Assembly (NCBI GenBank): GCA_020632955.1
Contig: JACKEO010000002.1
Location: forward strand, 186,001-250,000
Length of the DNA: 64,000 bases
Origin: Alphaproteobacteria bacterium
GTDB lineage: Bacteria > Myxococcota_A > UBA796 > GCA-2862545
Direction: 5' to 3'
The notes under the pieces are model-generated. The model was not told the DNA's origin. It did no database searches and worked only from the letters and a program-made list of their open reading frames with translations. Positions 1 through 8,138 of this stretch are shown here, one piece after another (positions within the stretch are counted from its first letter, which is position 1; each line of letters opens with the position of its first letter). Made by a program: the position numbers and the translations under genes.

Positions 1-725
1 TGCTCCTTGCCCCACGAGGCCGCGGCGTAGGTCCACCCCGTGCGCGGCGAGAAGCCGGCGGCCTGACGTGCCGCCTCGAGCGGGATCGTGCCCGAGCCGC
101 ACATCGGGTCCACGAGCGCCTCCCCGGGCCGCCAGCCCGCGCCCCGGAGCAGCGCGGCAGCCAGGTTCTCCCGGAGCGGCGCCTTCGCCGTGCGGGGACG
201 CCAGCCCCGCCGGTGCAGCAGGCCGCCCCCGGCGTCGACGCTCACCTCGGCGCGGTCGCCGTCGAGCCGCACCAGCACGCCGAGGGGGGTGCGAGGCGGC
301 GGACCGGACCAGCTCCCGGGCACCCGCAGCGCGTCGGCCACGGCGTGCTCCACCTTGCGGGCGATCACGTCGCGGCGGTGCAGGTGGCGGCTGCCGCCCG
401 CCACGTCGACGTCCAGGGGCTGACGCGGACGGGTGAGCGTGGGCCAGGGCAGGCTGCGCACCCCGCGGGCCAGCTCCTCGAGGGAGCGCGCGGGTCCCGA
501 CCCCACCCGCACGAGCACGCGCCCGGCGATGCGGCTCCACACCAGCACGGTGGCGAGGGCCTGCGGCGTGGCCGGGAAGGTGGCGCCGCCCTCCACCTGG
601 GTGGCCCGCACCCCCAGCTCCGCCAGCTCGGCCACGAGGAGCTCCTCCAGCCCCGGGTGCACCGCGGCGAAGCCCTCGTCCGCACGGGCGCGCCAGCCCG
701 CACCATCCTGCCCTGCTCGCCTCAC
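1..725 (-). CDS. THUMP-domain RNA methyltransferase (RlmL/COG0116-like), 3' end cut by window edge
   Basis: Predicted to N-methylate guanine in rRNA (or tRNA) with S-adenosylmethionine. About 241 codons are visible, read leftwards from a GTG at 725 preceded by GGAGGT; the C-terminus lies beyond position 1. The N-terminal pattern FAAVHPGLEELLVAEL is typical of COG0116 proteins, and a THUMP-like stretch follows. Near residue 215 comes LVDPMCGSGT, the SAM-binding motif I equivalent; the NPP(Y/F) catalytic motif would be off the window. It is transcribed divergently from the DAHP synthase gene. The exact target nucleotide cannot be told from sequence. Confidence 0.85.
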   Translation of the reverse strand, partial: MRRAGQDGAGWRARADEGFAAVHPGLEELLVAELAELGVRATQVEGGATFPATPQALATVLVWSRIAGRVLVRVGSGPARSLEELARGVRSLPWPTLTRPRQPLDVDVAGGSRHLHRRDVIARKVEHAVADALRVPGSWSGPPPRTPLGVLVRLDGDRAEVSVDAGGGLLHRRGWRPRTAKAPLRENLAAALLRGAGWRPGEALVDPMCGSGTIPLEAARQAAGFSPRTGWTYAAASWGKE

Positions 726-814
726 CTGACCTCCGCCGCCGCGATCGGTGGCTCCTCGTGGGCATCCACGACCGCGTGGCATACGGAACGGGGCCCTGCC
801 CGAGAGAGCCACGG

Positions 815-2200
815 ATGAGCCAGGACTGGAGCCCCGAGCGGTGGCGTACCCGCCCCGCGCGACAGCTCCCCACCTACCCCGACGCCGACGCCCTCGCCGA
901 GGTCGAGCGTCGACTCCGGCACTTCCCTCCCCTCGTGTTCGCCGGCGAGGCCCGCCGGCTCAAGGGCCAGCTCGCCCGCGTCTCCCGCGGCGAGGCCTTC
1001 CTGCTCCAGGGCGGCGACTGCGCCGAGTCCTTCGCGGAGTTCCACCCCGACCACATCCGCGACACGTTCCGGGTGCTGCTGCAGATGTCGGTGGTGCTGT
1101 CGTTCGGGGCCAAGTGCCCCGTGGTGAAGCTCGGCCGCATGGCCGGCCAGTTCGCCAAGCCGCGCAGCGAGGACACCGAGACCCGCGACGGCCTCACCCT
1201 TCCGTCCTACCGCGGCGACAACGTCAACGGCATCGAGTTCACGCCCGAGGCGCGCACCCCGGATCCCGGTCGGCTGGTGGAGGCCTACCACCAGTCCGCG
1301 GCCACGCTGAACCTGCTCCGTGCCTTCGCCCAGGGCGGCTACGCCGACCTCCACGAGGTGCACCGCTGGAACCTCGCGTCGGTGAAGAACGGCCTGGGCA
1401 CCCGCTACCAGCAGCTCGCCGACCGCCTCGACGAGGCCCTGGCCTTCATGGCCGCGCTCGGCCTCACCGGCGACAACGTCCCGCAGGTCCGCGAGACCGA
1501 GCTCTTCACGTCGCACGAGGCGCTGCACCTGCCCTACGAGCAGGCGCTCACCCGCGTCGACTCGCTCACCGAGGCCTGGTACGACTGCTCCGCCCACTTC
1601 CTGTGGATCGGCGACCGCACCCGCCAGCTCGACGGCGCCCACGTGGACTTCCTCTCGGGCGTGGGCAACCCCGTGGGGCTGAAGTGCGGCCCCAGCCTGC
1701 AGGCCGACGACCTGCTCCGCCTCATCGACGCGCTCAACCCCGCCGACGAGGCCGGCCGTCTCACGCTGATCACGCGCTTCGGCGCCGACCGCATCGGCGA
1801 CCACCTCCCCGCCCTGCTCCGCGCCGTCCAGCGCGAGGGTCGCAAGGTGGTGTGGGTGAGCGACCCCATGCACGGCAACACCCAGAAGACGGCCTCGGGC
1901 ATCAAGACCCGCGACTTCACCCGGGTGCTCACCGAGGTGCGCTCCTTCTTCGAGATCCACGAGGCCGAGGGCACCATCGCCGGCGGCGTGCACTTCGAGA
2001 TGACCGGGCAGGACGTCACCGAGTGCATCGGCGGCGCCCAGGCCATCGACGAGGAGATGCTGCACGACCGCTACCACACGCACTGCGACCCGCGGCTCAA
2101 CGCCACGCAGGCGCTGGAGCTCGCCTTCCTCGTGGCCGAGCACCTCGCCGACGGCCTGGGCCGTCCCGGCACGCAGGCGGTGGTGCGGCGCAGCCCCTGA
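815..2200 (+). CDS. class II 3-deoxy-7-phosphoheptulonate (DAHP) synthase
   Basis: First enzyme of the shikimate pathway, condensing phosphoenolpyruvate with erythrose 4-phosphate; cytoplasmic. The 461-residue product has the class II length and hallmarks: QGGDCAESF near residue 68 with the metal-binding cysteine, FAKPRS, NPVGLKCGPS and DPMHGNT, and a C-terminal EMTGQDVTECIGG block. An in-frame ATG exists at 758, but homology begins at MSQDWSPERW, so the ATG at 815 is preferred; its ribosome-binding site (GAGAGAG) is weak. Class II enzymes occur in actinobacteria, myxobacteria and plants. It stands alone, with no other aromatic-pathway gene nearby. Confidence 0.93.
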   Translation: MSQDWSPERWRTRPARQLPTYPDADALAEVERRLRHFPPLVFAGEARRLKGQLARVSRGEAFLLQGGDCAESFAEFHPDHIRDTFRVLLQMSVVLSFGAKCPVVKLGRMAGQFAKPRSEDTETRDGLTLPSYRGDNVNGIEFTPEARTPDPGRLVEAYHQSAATLNLLRAFAQGGYADLHEVHRWNLASVKNGLGTRYQQLADRLDEALAFMAALGLTGDNVPQVRETELFTSHEALHLPYEQALTRVDSLTEAWYDCSAHFLWIGDRTRQLDGAHVDFLSGVGNPVGLKCGPSLQADDLLRLIDALNPADEAGRLTLITRFGADRIGDHLPALLRAVQREGRKVVWVSDPMHGNTQKTASGIKTRDFTRVLTEVRSFFEIHEAEGTIAGGVHFEMTGQDVTECIGGAQAIDEEMLHDRYHTHCDPRLNATQALELAFLVAEHLADGLGRPGTQAVVRRSP

Positions 2201-2234
2201 CCGTGGCGCCGGCGCGGTGCCCGCCGCGCCGCGA

Positions 2235-2429
2235 TCAGCGCAGGCAGAAGCAGTCGGGCTCGACGTACGGGTCGCTGGGCTTCCAGAGCACCTCGTCGGA
2301 GAAGCCCTCCTCGAGGCAGCAGGTGGCGCAGGCCTCCTCGTCGGGCTGATCGACGCAGCGGGCGTGGGCATAGCGTCCGTCGCACGAGGCGAGCGCCACG
2401 AGCGCGACCATCGCGAACAGCCACCTCAT
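2235..2429 (-). CDS. small cysteine-rich lipoprotein
   Basis: A 64-residue protein with a lipoprotein signal peptide (MRWLFAM then hydrophobic residues, lipobox LASC, predicted lipidated Cys16). The mature part has six further cysteines (CVDQ, CATCC, CFC pattern), suggesting disulfides or metal binding. Its ATG overlaps the TGA of the upstream lipoprotein gene (ATGA), so it is the last gene of a three-gene coupled unit read leftwards from 4350. I do not recognise the family. The position makes a structural partner of the two larger lipoproteins the simplest guess. Confidence 0.75.
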   Translation of the reverse strand: MRWLFAMVALVALASCDGRYAHARCVDQPDEEACATCCLEEGFSDEVLWKPSDPYVEPDCFCLR

Positions 2430-3427
2430 GGCGCCGTCTCGAGGATCACGGGCACCAGGGTGAGGCCCGGCACCTCGGGGGCCGACAGGTCCACCACCTC
2501 CACCGTCATGCAGTAGGGCTTGCCGTCGGCACAGGGCTCGCACTGCACGCCCAGGCCCTCGGCGAGCTGGCAGAAGGCGCCCGGGTCGGCGGCGTTGCCC
2601 GCGGCCCCACCGGCGAAGCGCGTGTCGCCGCTGCCCGACAGCGTGGCGCCGCCGATGCGGGTGCCGTCGGCCGAGAACGTGCCGGTGAAGCGCAGCTCGG
2701 AGATGGGGAGGAGGGAGTCGCCCACGGCGAGCTCGATCCCGGCGGTCTCCACCTCGAAGTAGGGCGCCTCGCCGAAGGGCACCGTGGGAAACGCCCAGGT
2801 GGGGTACTTGATGGACTGGGTGATGCCGCCGGTCCCGCCCGTTCCGTTGGTGCCGATCCAGCGCACCACGTCGTCGGTGGCCAGCCGCACGCCCACGAGG
2901 ATGGGCGCGCTCTCGAGGAAGCCGCCGAGCGTGGGCCCGAAGCCGCCGGGCTGCAGCCAGGTGGCGCGCGCGAGATCGAGCTGCCAGGTGCGCCCCGACA
3001 GGCTGGAGGTGCCGCCCTCGAGAGGCAGCCCGAGCGTGCTGGTGGTGAAGCGCAGCTCGGTGCGGCCGTCGCAGTCCTCGAGCTCGAGCACGTGCTCCGC
3101 ATCGGGCGCGAGCGCCTCGTCGGGACGCACCGTGTAGGTGAGCCCGTCGTCGCTCACCTCGAGGGTGCTCGGGATCAGCAGGCCGTCGCTCGTGCTGAGC
3201 TGCGCCTGGTAGCCCTCCCAGGGCTGCGTCACGGTGAAGCGCGGCGGCGTGCGCCAGTACCAGCGCTCCGCGCCGTCCCCCGGGGCCACCTCGACGAGGC
3301 GCTCGCGGCAGCCGAGCTCCCACGGGCCGTCGTCGAACCACCCCGTGTCGAGCAGCGGATCGACCAGGGGGCGCGCCGGCGCACAGGCCAGCATCCCCCA
3401 GGGCAGCAGCAGGCGGATGCAGCTCAC
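2426..3427 (-). CDS. lipoprotein with bacterial Ig-like (SbsA/Big_5-type) domain
   Basis: A 333-residue protein with a short signal peptide ending in a weak lipobox (GMLAC). Residues about 55-115 read like a Big_5/SbsA Ig-like domain (RFTVTQPWEGY, LEVSDDGLTYTVRP, ELRFTTS). The rest is beta-rich with no family I recognise, and the C-terminal part has paired cysteines (CEPCADGKPYC). The chosen GTG at 3427 overlaps the upstream stop (GTGA), which supports coupled translation. Likely anchored to the outer or inner membrane; function unknown. Confidence 0.75.
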   Translation of the reverse strand: MSCIRLLLPWGMLACAPARPLVDPLLDTGWFDDGPWELGCRERLVEVAPGDGAERWYWRTPPRFTVTQPWEGYQAQLSTSDGLLIPSTLEVSDDGLTYTVRPDEALAPDAEHVLELEDCDGRTELRFTTSTLGLPLEGGTSSLSGRTWQLDLARATWLQPGGFGPTLGGFLESAPILVGVRLATDDVVRWIGTNGTGGTGGITQSIKYPTWAFPTVPFGEAPYFEVETAGIELAVGDSLLPISELRFTGTFSADGTRIGGATLSGSGDTRFAGGAAGNAADPGAFCQLAEGLGVQCEPCADGKPYCMTVEVVDLSAPEVPGLTLVPVILETAP

Positions 3428-4350
3428 GGGGTGCCCTCCAGGCTCACCGACAGCGCATACCAGTACGGAGCGCCCACGTCCGTCGGACGGCCCTCCGCGA
3501 TGACCCCGATCAGCACCGTGCCCGCGTCGACCGAGGGCAGGCTGATCGACGGGTCGATGGACGAGCCCGCCTCGGCCGTGCTGGTGCGGCCGAGCTCCGT
3601 GCCGCCGACCGTGCGCACCACCAGCGCCATGTCGGCCTGCGAGCCCAGGGCCTCGGCCACCACGGCCAGCCTGAGCGTGGGCAGCCCCACCGGCACCTCG
3701 AGGGCGAACCAGTCCTCGTCGGCGCTGGCGTCCACGTCGCCGAAGACCGAGCGGGCGGCGCCCAGCACCTGCGGGGATCCCAGCGGGTTCGGTTCCGCCT
3801 CGCGGATGTCGGTCTCGACCGGCGGCTTGGAGGCGGAGGCGAGCACCTCGTAGAAGTAGTCCTCGCCCCCCATCTGCCGCGATCCCTCCTGCCGGATGCT
3901 CACGAAGTAGGGCCCGGGCTGCGCGGGCAGCATCAGGCGGGCATCGGGCAGCTGGCCCCACGAGGAGGCCACCACCGTGAGGCCCAGTCCGGGGGAGCTC
4001 AGTGTCACCGTGATGTCCGCCTCGGAGCCGATGGCGTAGGCGTCCACCTCCACGCCGAGCCAGCCCTCCTGCACCACCTCGAAGGCCCACGTGTCGACGT
4101 CGAAGCGGTCGGTGAACTGGCCGCAGGCACGCACCTCGCGCGGGAGCGCGGTGGCGTCGGTGGTCGTGGCGTTCGGCTCCACCTCGGTGACCGCGCAGCG
4201 CACGAGGGGCGGCAGGCCCGTGTCGTCGGGGCCGGAGTCGGGCGCCGACACGTCGGTGTCGGCGTCGGTGTCGCCGTCCTTGTCGTCCACGGGCTCGAGC
4301 GTGGGCGGGCAGCCCATGGCGAGGAGGAGCGCGGGGAGGACGAGACGCAG
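3424..4350 (-). CDS. lipoprotein with two PPC-like (pre-peptidase C-terminal) repeats; probable CTG start
   Basis: A 308-residue surface-type protein. The first in-frame ATG (4317) would start inside the signal peptide, directly before the lipobox cysteine. Extending upstream to a CTG at 4350, five bases after GGAG, gives MRLVLPALLLAMGC, a textbook lipoprotein signal peptide. An acidic stalk (DKDGDTDADTD) follows. Two PPC-like modules are visible: EVEPNATTTDA...DVDTWAFEV and EAEPNPLGSP...DEDWFALEV. It is the first gene of the 4350-2235 unit and divergent from the gene at 4464. The start is inferred, not proven. Confidence 0.72.
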   Translation of the reverse strand: MRLVLPALLLAMGCPPTLEPVDDKDGDTDADTDVSAPDSGPDDTGLPPLVRCAVTEVEPNATTTDATALPREVRACGQFTDRFDVDTWAFEVVQEGWLGVEVDAYAIGSEADITVTLSSPGLGLTVVASSWGQLPDARLMLPAQPGPYFVSIRQEGSRQMGGEDYFYEVLASASKPPVETDIREAEPNPLGSPQVLGAARSVFGDVDASADEDWFALEVPVGLPTLRLAVVAEALGSQADMALVVRTVGGTELGRTSTAEAGSSIDPSISLPSVDAGTVLIGVIAEGRPTDVGAPYWYALSVSLEGTP

Positions 4351-4440
4351 GAGGACTCCAGCAGGCGGTGCGGGCGTTGTACCCGGCGGCGGGCCCTGCC
4401 GGCCAGCGCACTCGGTGTGCGTGGTGCCCTCCGATGCGGG

Positions 4441-4446
4441 TAGGCT
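4441..4446 (+). promoter_or_regulatory. candidate -10 element TAGGCT
   Basis: TAGGCT preceded by GGG lies 17 nt before the ATG at 4464, with GGAGGAG between them. It fits the TANNNT pattern seen before several other starts here. I see no good -35. Confidence 0.35.
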
Positions 4447-4463
4447 GGCAGGCGGAGGAGACC

Positions 4464-5936
4464 ATGACGCGCGCCCTCGTGCTCGCCCTGGGCCTGGTGG
4501 CCTGCGGCACCGACACCCCCAGCCTCAGCCGTCAGCTCCCGCTGCTGGCCGTGGCGCCTGCCGAGCTGGACTTCGGCGAGGTGGCCGTCCCCACCACCGT
4601 CACGGAGTCGGTGGCGGTGGCGAACGCCGGGCGGGCGCAGCTCACCTTCGAGGCGGAGCTCCGCGGGGCCGACGCGCAGGTCTTCGCGCTGGCCACCACC
4701 GAGGGCACGGCGGGCGCCGACGGGTCCGTCGATCTGGAGATCAGCTTCTCCCCCCCCACCTTCCTGGCCTACACCGCCGAGCTCGTGATCACGTCGAACG
4801 ACGACGAGAACCCCGAGCGCATCGTGCCCATCCGGGGGCAGGGCGTGTCGGCGCCGGTGCCCGACATCCTGCTGTCCACCACCTCCATCGACTTCGGCCA
4901 GGTGGACGGGGAGCGCACCGAGATCCTCACCGTGGAGAACGTGGGCACCGACGATCTGGTGCTCGGCACGGTGCTGCAGGTGGGCGCGCCCGACTTCGAG
5001 CTCGTCACCGACCCCAGCGGCAACACCCTGGCGCCCGGCGACGACGTCCCCGTGGTGATCCGCTACACCCCGCCCCCCGCCGACACCTCGGGGGACCCGC
5101 CGGGCGCGAGCGGGGAGCTGCGCTTCCCGAGCAACGACCCCGACGAGCCCGAGGTCAAGGTGGTGCTGCTGGCCAACGGCGGCGCCGACTACGCCTACCC
5201 GGTCGCCGTGGCCGACTGCCCGAGCGTCGTGGATCCGCCCCGCTGGGTGTCGCTCGACGGGCGCGCGTCGGACGCGAAGGGCCGGGGCCCGCTCACCTAC
5301 GCCTGGACCCTGCCCCAGCGTCCCACCGACAGCACGGGCACCCCCGTCTCCGACGGCCGCCTCGAGAGCGCCGTGCTCGACGTGGCCCGCCTGTGGGCCG
5401 ATGCGGCGGGCACCTACGTGGCCGAGCTGGTGGTCACGAACGTCGACGGCGTGCGCTCCGCCCCCGCGCGCTGCACCCTCCAGGCCATCCCCGACGAGGC
5501 GCTCGCCGTGGAGCTCAGCTGGAACACCCCGAACGCCGACGTGGACCTGCACGTCGCCCGCGACGGCAAGGCCCTGTTCGACGAGCCCGACGACGTGTGC
5601 TGGTGCCACAAGATCGGCGCGTGGGGCACCGACAGCTCGGGCGACTTCCGCCTCGACCTCGACGACAAGGCCGGCTTCGGTCCCGAGACCATCGCCGCCG
5701 ACACGCCCCCCGACGGGAACTACACGGTGCGCGTGCACTACTTCAAGGACCAGCGCGACGCGGCCATCACCGCCACGGTGCGCGTGTGGATCGACGGCCA
5801 GCTCGCGCGCCAGTTCAGCAAGGTGATGCAGAACGACAACGTCTGGGACGTGGCCCGCATCGACTGGCCCGCCCGGACGGTCGCGGAGCTCACCGAGCCC
5901 CTCCAGTCCAAGCCATCCCGCCGCGACTGCTTCTGA
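4464..5936 (+). CDS. lipoprotein with choice-of-anchor D (HYDIN/ASPM-like) domains and a YfaP/DUF2135-like C-terminus
   Basis: A 490-residue predicted lipoprotein (MTRALVLALGLVAC; GGAGGAG three bases before the ATG). Two HYDIN/choice-of-anchor D-like repeats follow (LDFGEVAVPTTVTESVAVAN and IDFGQVDGERTEILTVEN, each followed by a PIRGQG/LLANGG-type end). Next is a PKD-like segment (VSLDGRASDAKG...LTYAWTL). The last 130 residues resemble YfaP/DUF2135 (LSWNTPNADVDLHV, DDVCWCHKIGAWG). Such modules are typical of myxobacterial surface proteins; no enzymatic residues are evident. It converges on the gene ending at 6000. Confidence 0.82.
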   Translation: MTRALVLALGLVACGTDTPSLSRQLPLLAVAPAELDFGEVAVPTTVTESVAVANAGRAQLTFEAELRGADAQVFALATTEGTAGADGSVDLEISFSPPTFLAYTAELVITSNDDENPERIVPIRGQGVSAPVPDILLSTTSIDFGQVDGERTEILTVENVGTDDLVLGTVLQVGAPDFELVTDPSGNTLAPGDDVPVVIRYTPPPADTSGDPPGASGELRFPSNDPDEPEVKVVLLANGGADYAYPVAVADCPSVVDPPRWVSLDGRASDAKGRGPLTYAWTLPQRPTDSTGTPVSDGRLESAVLDVARLWADAAGTYVAELVVTNVDGVRSAPARCTLQAIPDEALAVELSWNTPNADVDLHVARDGKALFDEPDDVCWCHKIGAWGTDSSGDFRLDLDDKAGFGPETIAADTPPDGNYTVRVHYFKDQRDAAITATVRVWIDGQLARQFSKVMQNDNVWDVARIDWPARTVAELTEPLQSKPSRRDCF

Positions 5937-5946
5937 CGTCCGAGGG

Positions 5947-5972
5947 CCCGGGGCCGCCACGGCGGCTCCGGG
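5947..5972. terminator. bidirectional GC-rich hairpin between convergent genes
   Basis: Twelve bases (CCCGGGGCCGCC) pair with GGCGGCTCCGGG two bases later, with one G-T pairing. It lies between the convergent stops at 5936 and 6000. There is no T-run, so intrinsic termination is only inferred from position and stability. Confidence 0.5.
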
Positions 5973-5999
5973 TGCGGGCGACACGAGGCGCGAAGGCGG

Positions 6000-7046
6000 T
6001 CACGGTCGGGTGGAGGGTTCCTCGACGGAGTCGCCCCACTGATCGCGCTGGGGCTCGGGACCCTTCGGCCGGACGTTCGGCGTGCTCGGCTGCGGTCGCG
6101 GGCGCTCGTGCCGACGCGGCTCCTGGTCGAAGTCCACCTCGTCGGCGCCATCGCCCAGCAGCTGCACCCACGGCCCCTGCGAGAGCTCGCCCAGGCGCGT
6201 GACGACGGCCGGGTGGGCGAGGACGCGATCCATCAGGGCGTCGAGGTCGATGGCGAGGAGCTCGAGATCGGTGGCGGCCTGGAGCGCGTAGGGCCACCGG
6301 CGCCCCTCGATCACCAGCTGCTCCCCGAACAGCGCGTGGGGGCGGATGGTGAGGGTGGCGCCGTCCTCCCGCCGGAGCACGGCCTCGCCGCCGATGACGA
6401 GGAAGGCGTGGGTGGCCAGCTCGCCCCGCTTCACCACCGTGTCGCCGGCGGTGACGAAGATGCGATCCCACACGTCGAGCACGCTGCCGAGCTCGTGGTC
6501 GGCCATGTACGAGACGAAGGCCTCCATGTAGTCCGACGCGGCGAGCTTGTAGGGGATGAAGGGCAGGCCGTTGCGCCCCACCAGCACGTCGTCGGCGAGC
6601 TCCACCACCCCGAACTTCTTCACCGTGGGCCAGGCCGTGGGGCTGCACGCCGCGTAGGTCTCGTCGCAGCCGGCGTGCACCGCGTAGTGGTGGAAGGTGT
6701 TCGTGATGCCGCGCACCACCGCCGGCGCGTGCTGGAAGGCGTGGTCGACGAAGAACATCGACGGCGAGGCGCGCTTGGTGCCCGTGAGGTGCGGGGTGAA
6801 GTCGAACATCTCGTCGGCCACGGTGCCGAGCGGGTTCTCCTCGGTGTAGCGCACGCCGCCCACCACCACGCCGTCGCACACGGCCATGAAGTTCACCGAG
6901 ACCGACAGGCCGTCGTACACGTCGACGATGCGGCCGTCGGGGCGGGGGTCCATCCACTCCCCCTGCTCCACGTAGCAGCGATGACGCGCCTCGAAGAGGG
7001 CGTCCTTCTCTGCGTCCGTCTCGGCGACCTTGACCCGGACGATCAC
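6000..7046 (-). CDS. N-acyltransferase (FeeM/LuxI-like GNAT fold) fused to a cyclic-nucleotide-binding domain
   Basis: A 348-residue two-domain protein. Residues 1-180 look like an N-acyl amino acid synthase/autoinducer synthase-type acyltransferase: the ARHRCYVEQGEW entry, DVYDG near residue 42, GGVRYTEENP near residue 63, and FFVDHAF. Residues about 188-285 form a cNMP-binding domain (GDTVVKRGE, LFGEQLVIEGRRW). A Pro/Arg-rich tail follows. The start chosen is GTG at 7046, nine bases after GGAGG; an upstream GTG at 7067 lies before that site. Substrates are unknown. The layout suggests second-messenger control of acyl transfer, which is inference. Confidence 0.75.
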   Translation of the reverse strand: MIVRVKVAETDAEKDALFEARHRCYVEQGEWMDPRPDGRIVDVYDGLSVSVNFMAVCDGVVVGGVRYTEENPLGTVADEMFDFTPHLTGTKRASPSMFFVDHAFQHAPAVVRGITNTFHHYAVHAGCDETYAACSPTAWPTVKKFGVVELADDVLVGRNGLPFIPYKLAASDYMEAFVSYMADHELGSVLDVWDRIFVTAGDTVVKRGELATHAFLVIGGEAVLRREDGATLTIRPHALFGEQLVIEGRRWPYALQAATDLELLAIDLDALMDRVLAHPAVVTRLGELSQGPWVQLLGDGADEVDFDQEPRRHERPRPQPSTPNVRPKGPEPQRDQWGDSVEEPSTRP

Positions 7047-7178
7047 GTCGCGCGTCCTCCGTTGCACGAGGGGGCCCGCAGCGCACGCGGCGCGAACGCA
7101 CCCGGTCCGGTGCAGCGCCTATCCCGGCGCACGCCCACCGACCCCGTTGCAACGCGCTCGATCATCGTACATCTCCAG

Positions 7179-8072
7179 TCAGGACCCGAGCGGCGACGTT
7201 ACCGCAAGCGGGAGGATCTCCTCGGAAAGCTCGCGGTACGCACCCCGGTCCTTCGCGGCCCGGGTAGCTGCAAACACCGCCGCCGCTGTCCGCAAGTCGG
7301 CTCCCGGAGCCACCTCCTGAAGGCGCTCCTTCAGCTCCGGCGATCCGGGGCGCAGGAAGGGGTTGGTGGCCTGCTCCTCCGCCAGCCGGGACGGGACGCA
7401 GCTGCGGCCCTGCGCCCGCGTGGCCCACGCCTCGCGGATGCGGTGCGCCAACGCCGCGTTCCCCGGCTCGAGGGTCCACGCGAACCGGAGGTTGTCCTGC
7501 GTGTACTCGTGGGCGCAGCAGACCCACGTGTCGCCCGGGAGCGCGGCCAGGCGCATCAGGCTGCGGAACATGGCCGCCGGGGGACCGTCGAAGAGGTAGC
7601 CGCACCCCGCCGCGAACAGCGTGTCGCCGCAGAAGAGCGCGCCGTCGGCGAGGTAGCAGAGGTGGCCCGTCTGGTGGCCGTCGGTGGCCAGCACGCGCAG
7701 CGCGACCTCGCCGAGCTGCACCACGTCGCCGTCCCCCACCTCCTCCGACAGCCCGGGGATCTCGGCCCGTCGGGACGGGTTGCCCACCACGCGCACGCCC
7801 TCGAGGGCGCCCGAGGCCTCGAGCTCGTGGAGGATGCCCACGTGGTCGGGGTGGGTGTGGGTGACGAGCACCGTGTCGAGGGTGACGCCCGCCGCCCGAC
7901 AGGCCTCGAGCACCGGCCCGGCCTCGGGACCGTCCACCGCCGCGGTGCGGCCGGTCGCGGTGCAGGTGAGCAGCCAGACGAGGTTGTCCTGCCACACGGG
8001 GACCTGCTGCACCCGGAGGGCGCCGCCGGCGACGAGGAAGGGCGCTGCGGGTTCGGTCACGACGTGCTGCAC
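7179..8072 (-). CDS. gloB: hydroxyacylglutathione hydrolase-like metallo-beta-lactamase (glyoxalase II)
   Basis: A 297-residue cytosolic hydrolase, probably releasing D-lactate from S-lactoylglutathione. Metal ligands are present: THTHPDH at residues 71-77 (the canonical THxHxDH spacing), DGHQTGH, CGDTLF and CAHEYT. A C-terminal glyoxalase II-like helical region is present (EEQATNPFLR). GTG at 8072 follows AGGAGGACCCC. Some motifs differ from the textbook enzyme (CAHEYT for CGHEYT, CGYLFDG for CGRLFEG), so a related thioester substrate is possible. It is divergent from the HelD-like gene. Confidence 0.85.
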   Translation of the reverse strand: MQHVVTEPAAPFLVAGGALRVQQVPVWQDNLVWLLTCTATGRTAAVDGPEAGPVLEACRAAGVTLDTVLVTHTHPDHVGILHELEASGALEGVRVVGNPSRRAEIPGLSEEVGDGDVVQLGEVALRVLATDGHQTGHLCYLADGALFCGDTLFAAGCGYLFDGPPAAMFRSLMRLAALPGDTWVCCAHEYTQDNLRFAWTLEPGNAALAHRIREAWATRAQGRSCVPSRLAEEQATNPFLRPGSPELKERLQEVAPGADLRTAAAVFAATRAAKDRGAYRELSEEILPLAVTSPLGS

Positions 8073-8125
8073 GGGGTCCTCCTGACCGTGGGGAGCGGGC
8101 GTGCGGCGCCCCGCCTGCGCCGCGG

Positions 8126-8131
8126 TTAGCC
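8126..8131 (+). promoter_or_regulatory. candidate -10 element for a leaderless transcript (GGTTAGCC)
   Basis: TTAGCC sits 7 nt before the ATG at 8139 and there is no ribosome-binding site. The same spacing and sequence style (TTAGGC, 7 nt) precede the ECF sigma gene. Confidence 0.3.
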
Positions 8132-8138
8132 GTCCGGA

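Noticed and set aside
722..2371. 549-codon open frame antisense to the DAHP synthase gene
   Set aside because: It mirrors the real gene on the other strand and has a skewed Ala/Arg/Gly/Val composition with no motif; GC-rich third positions keep the frame open.
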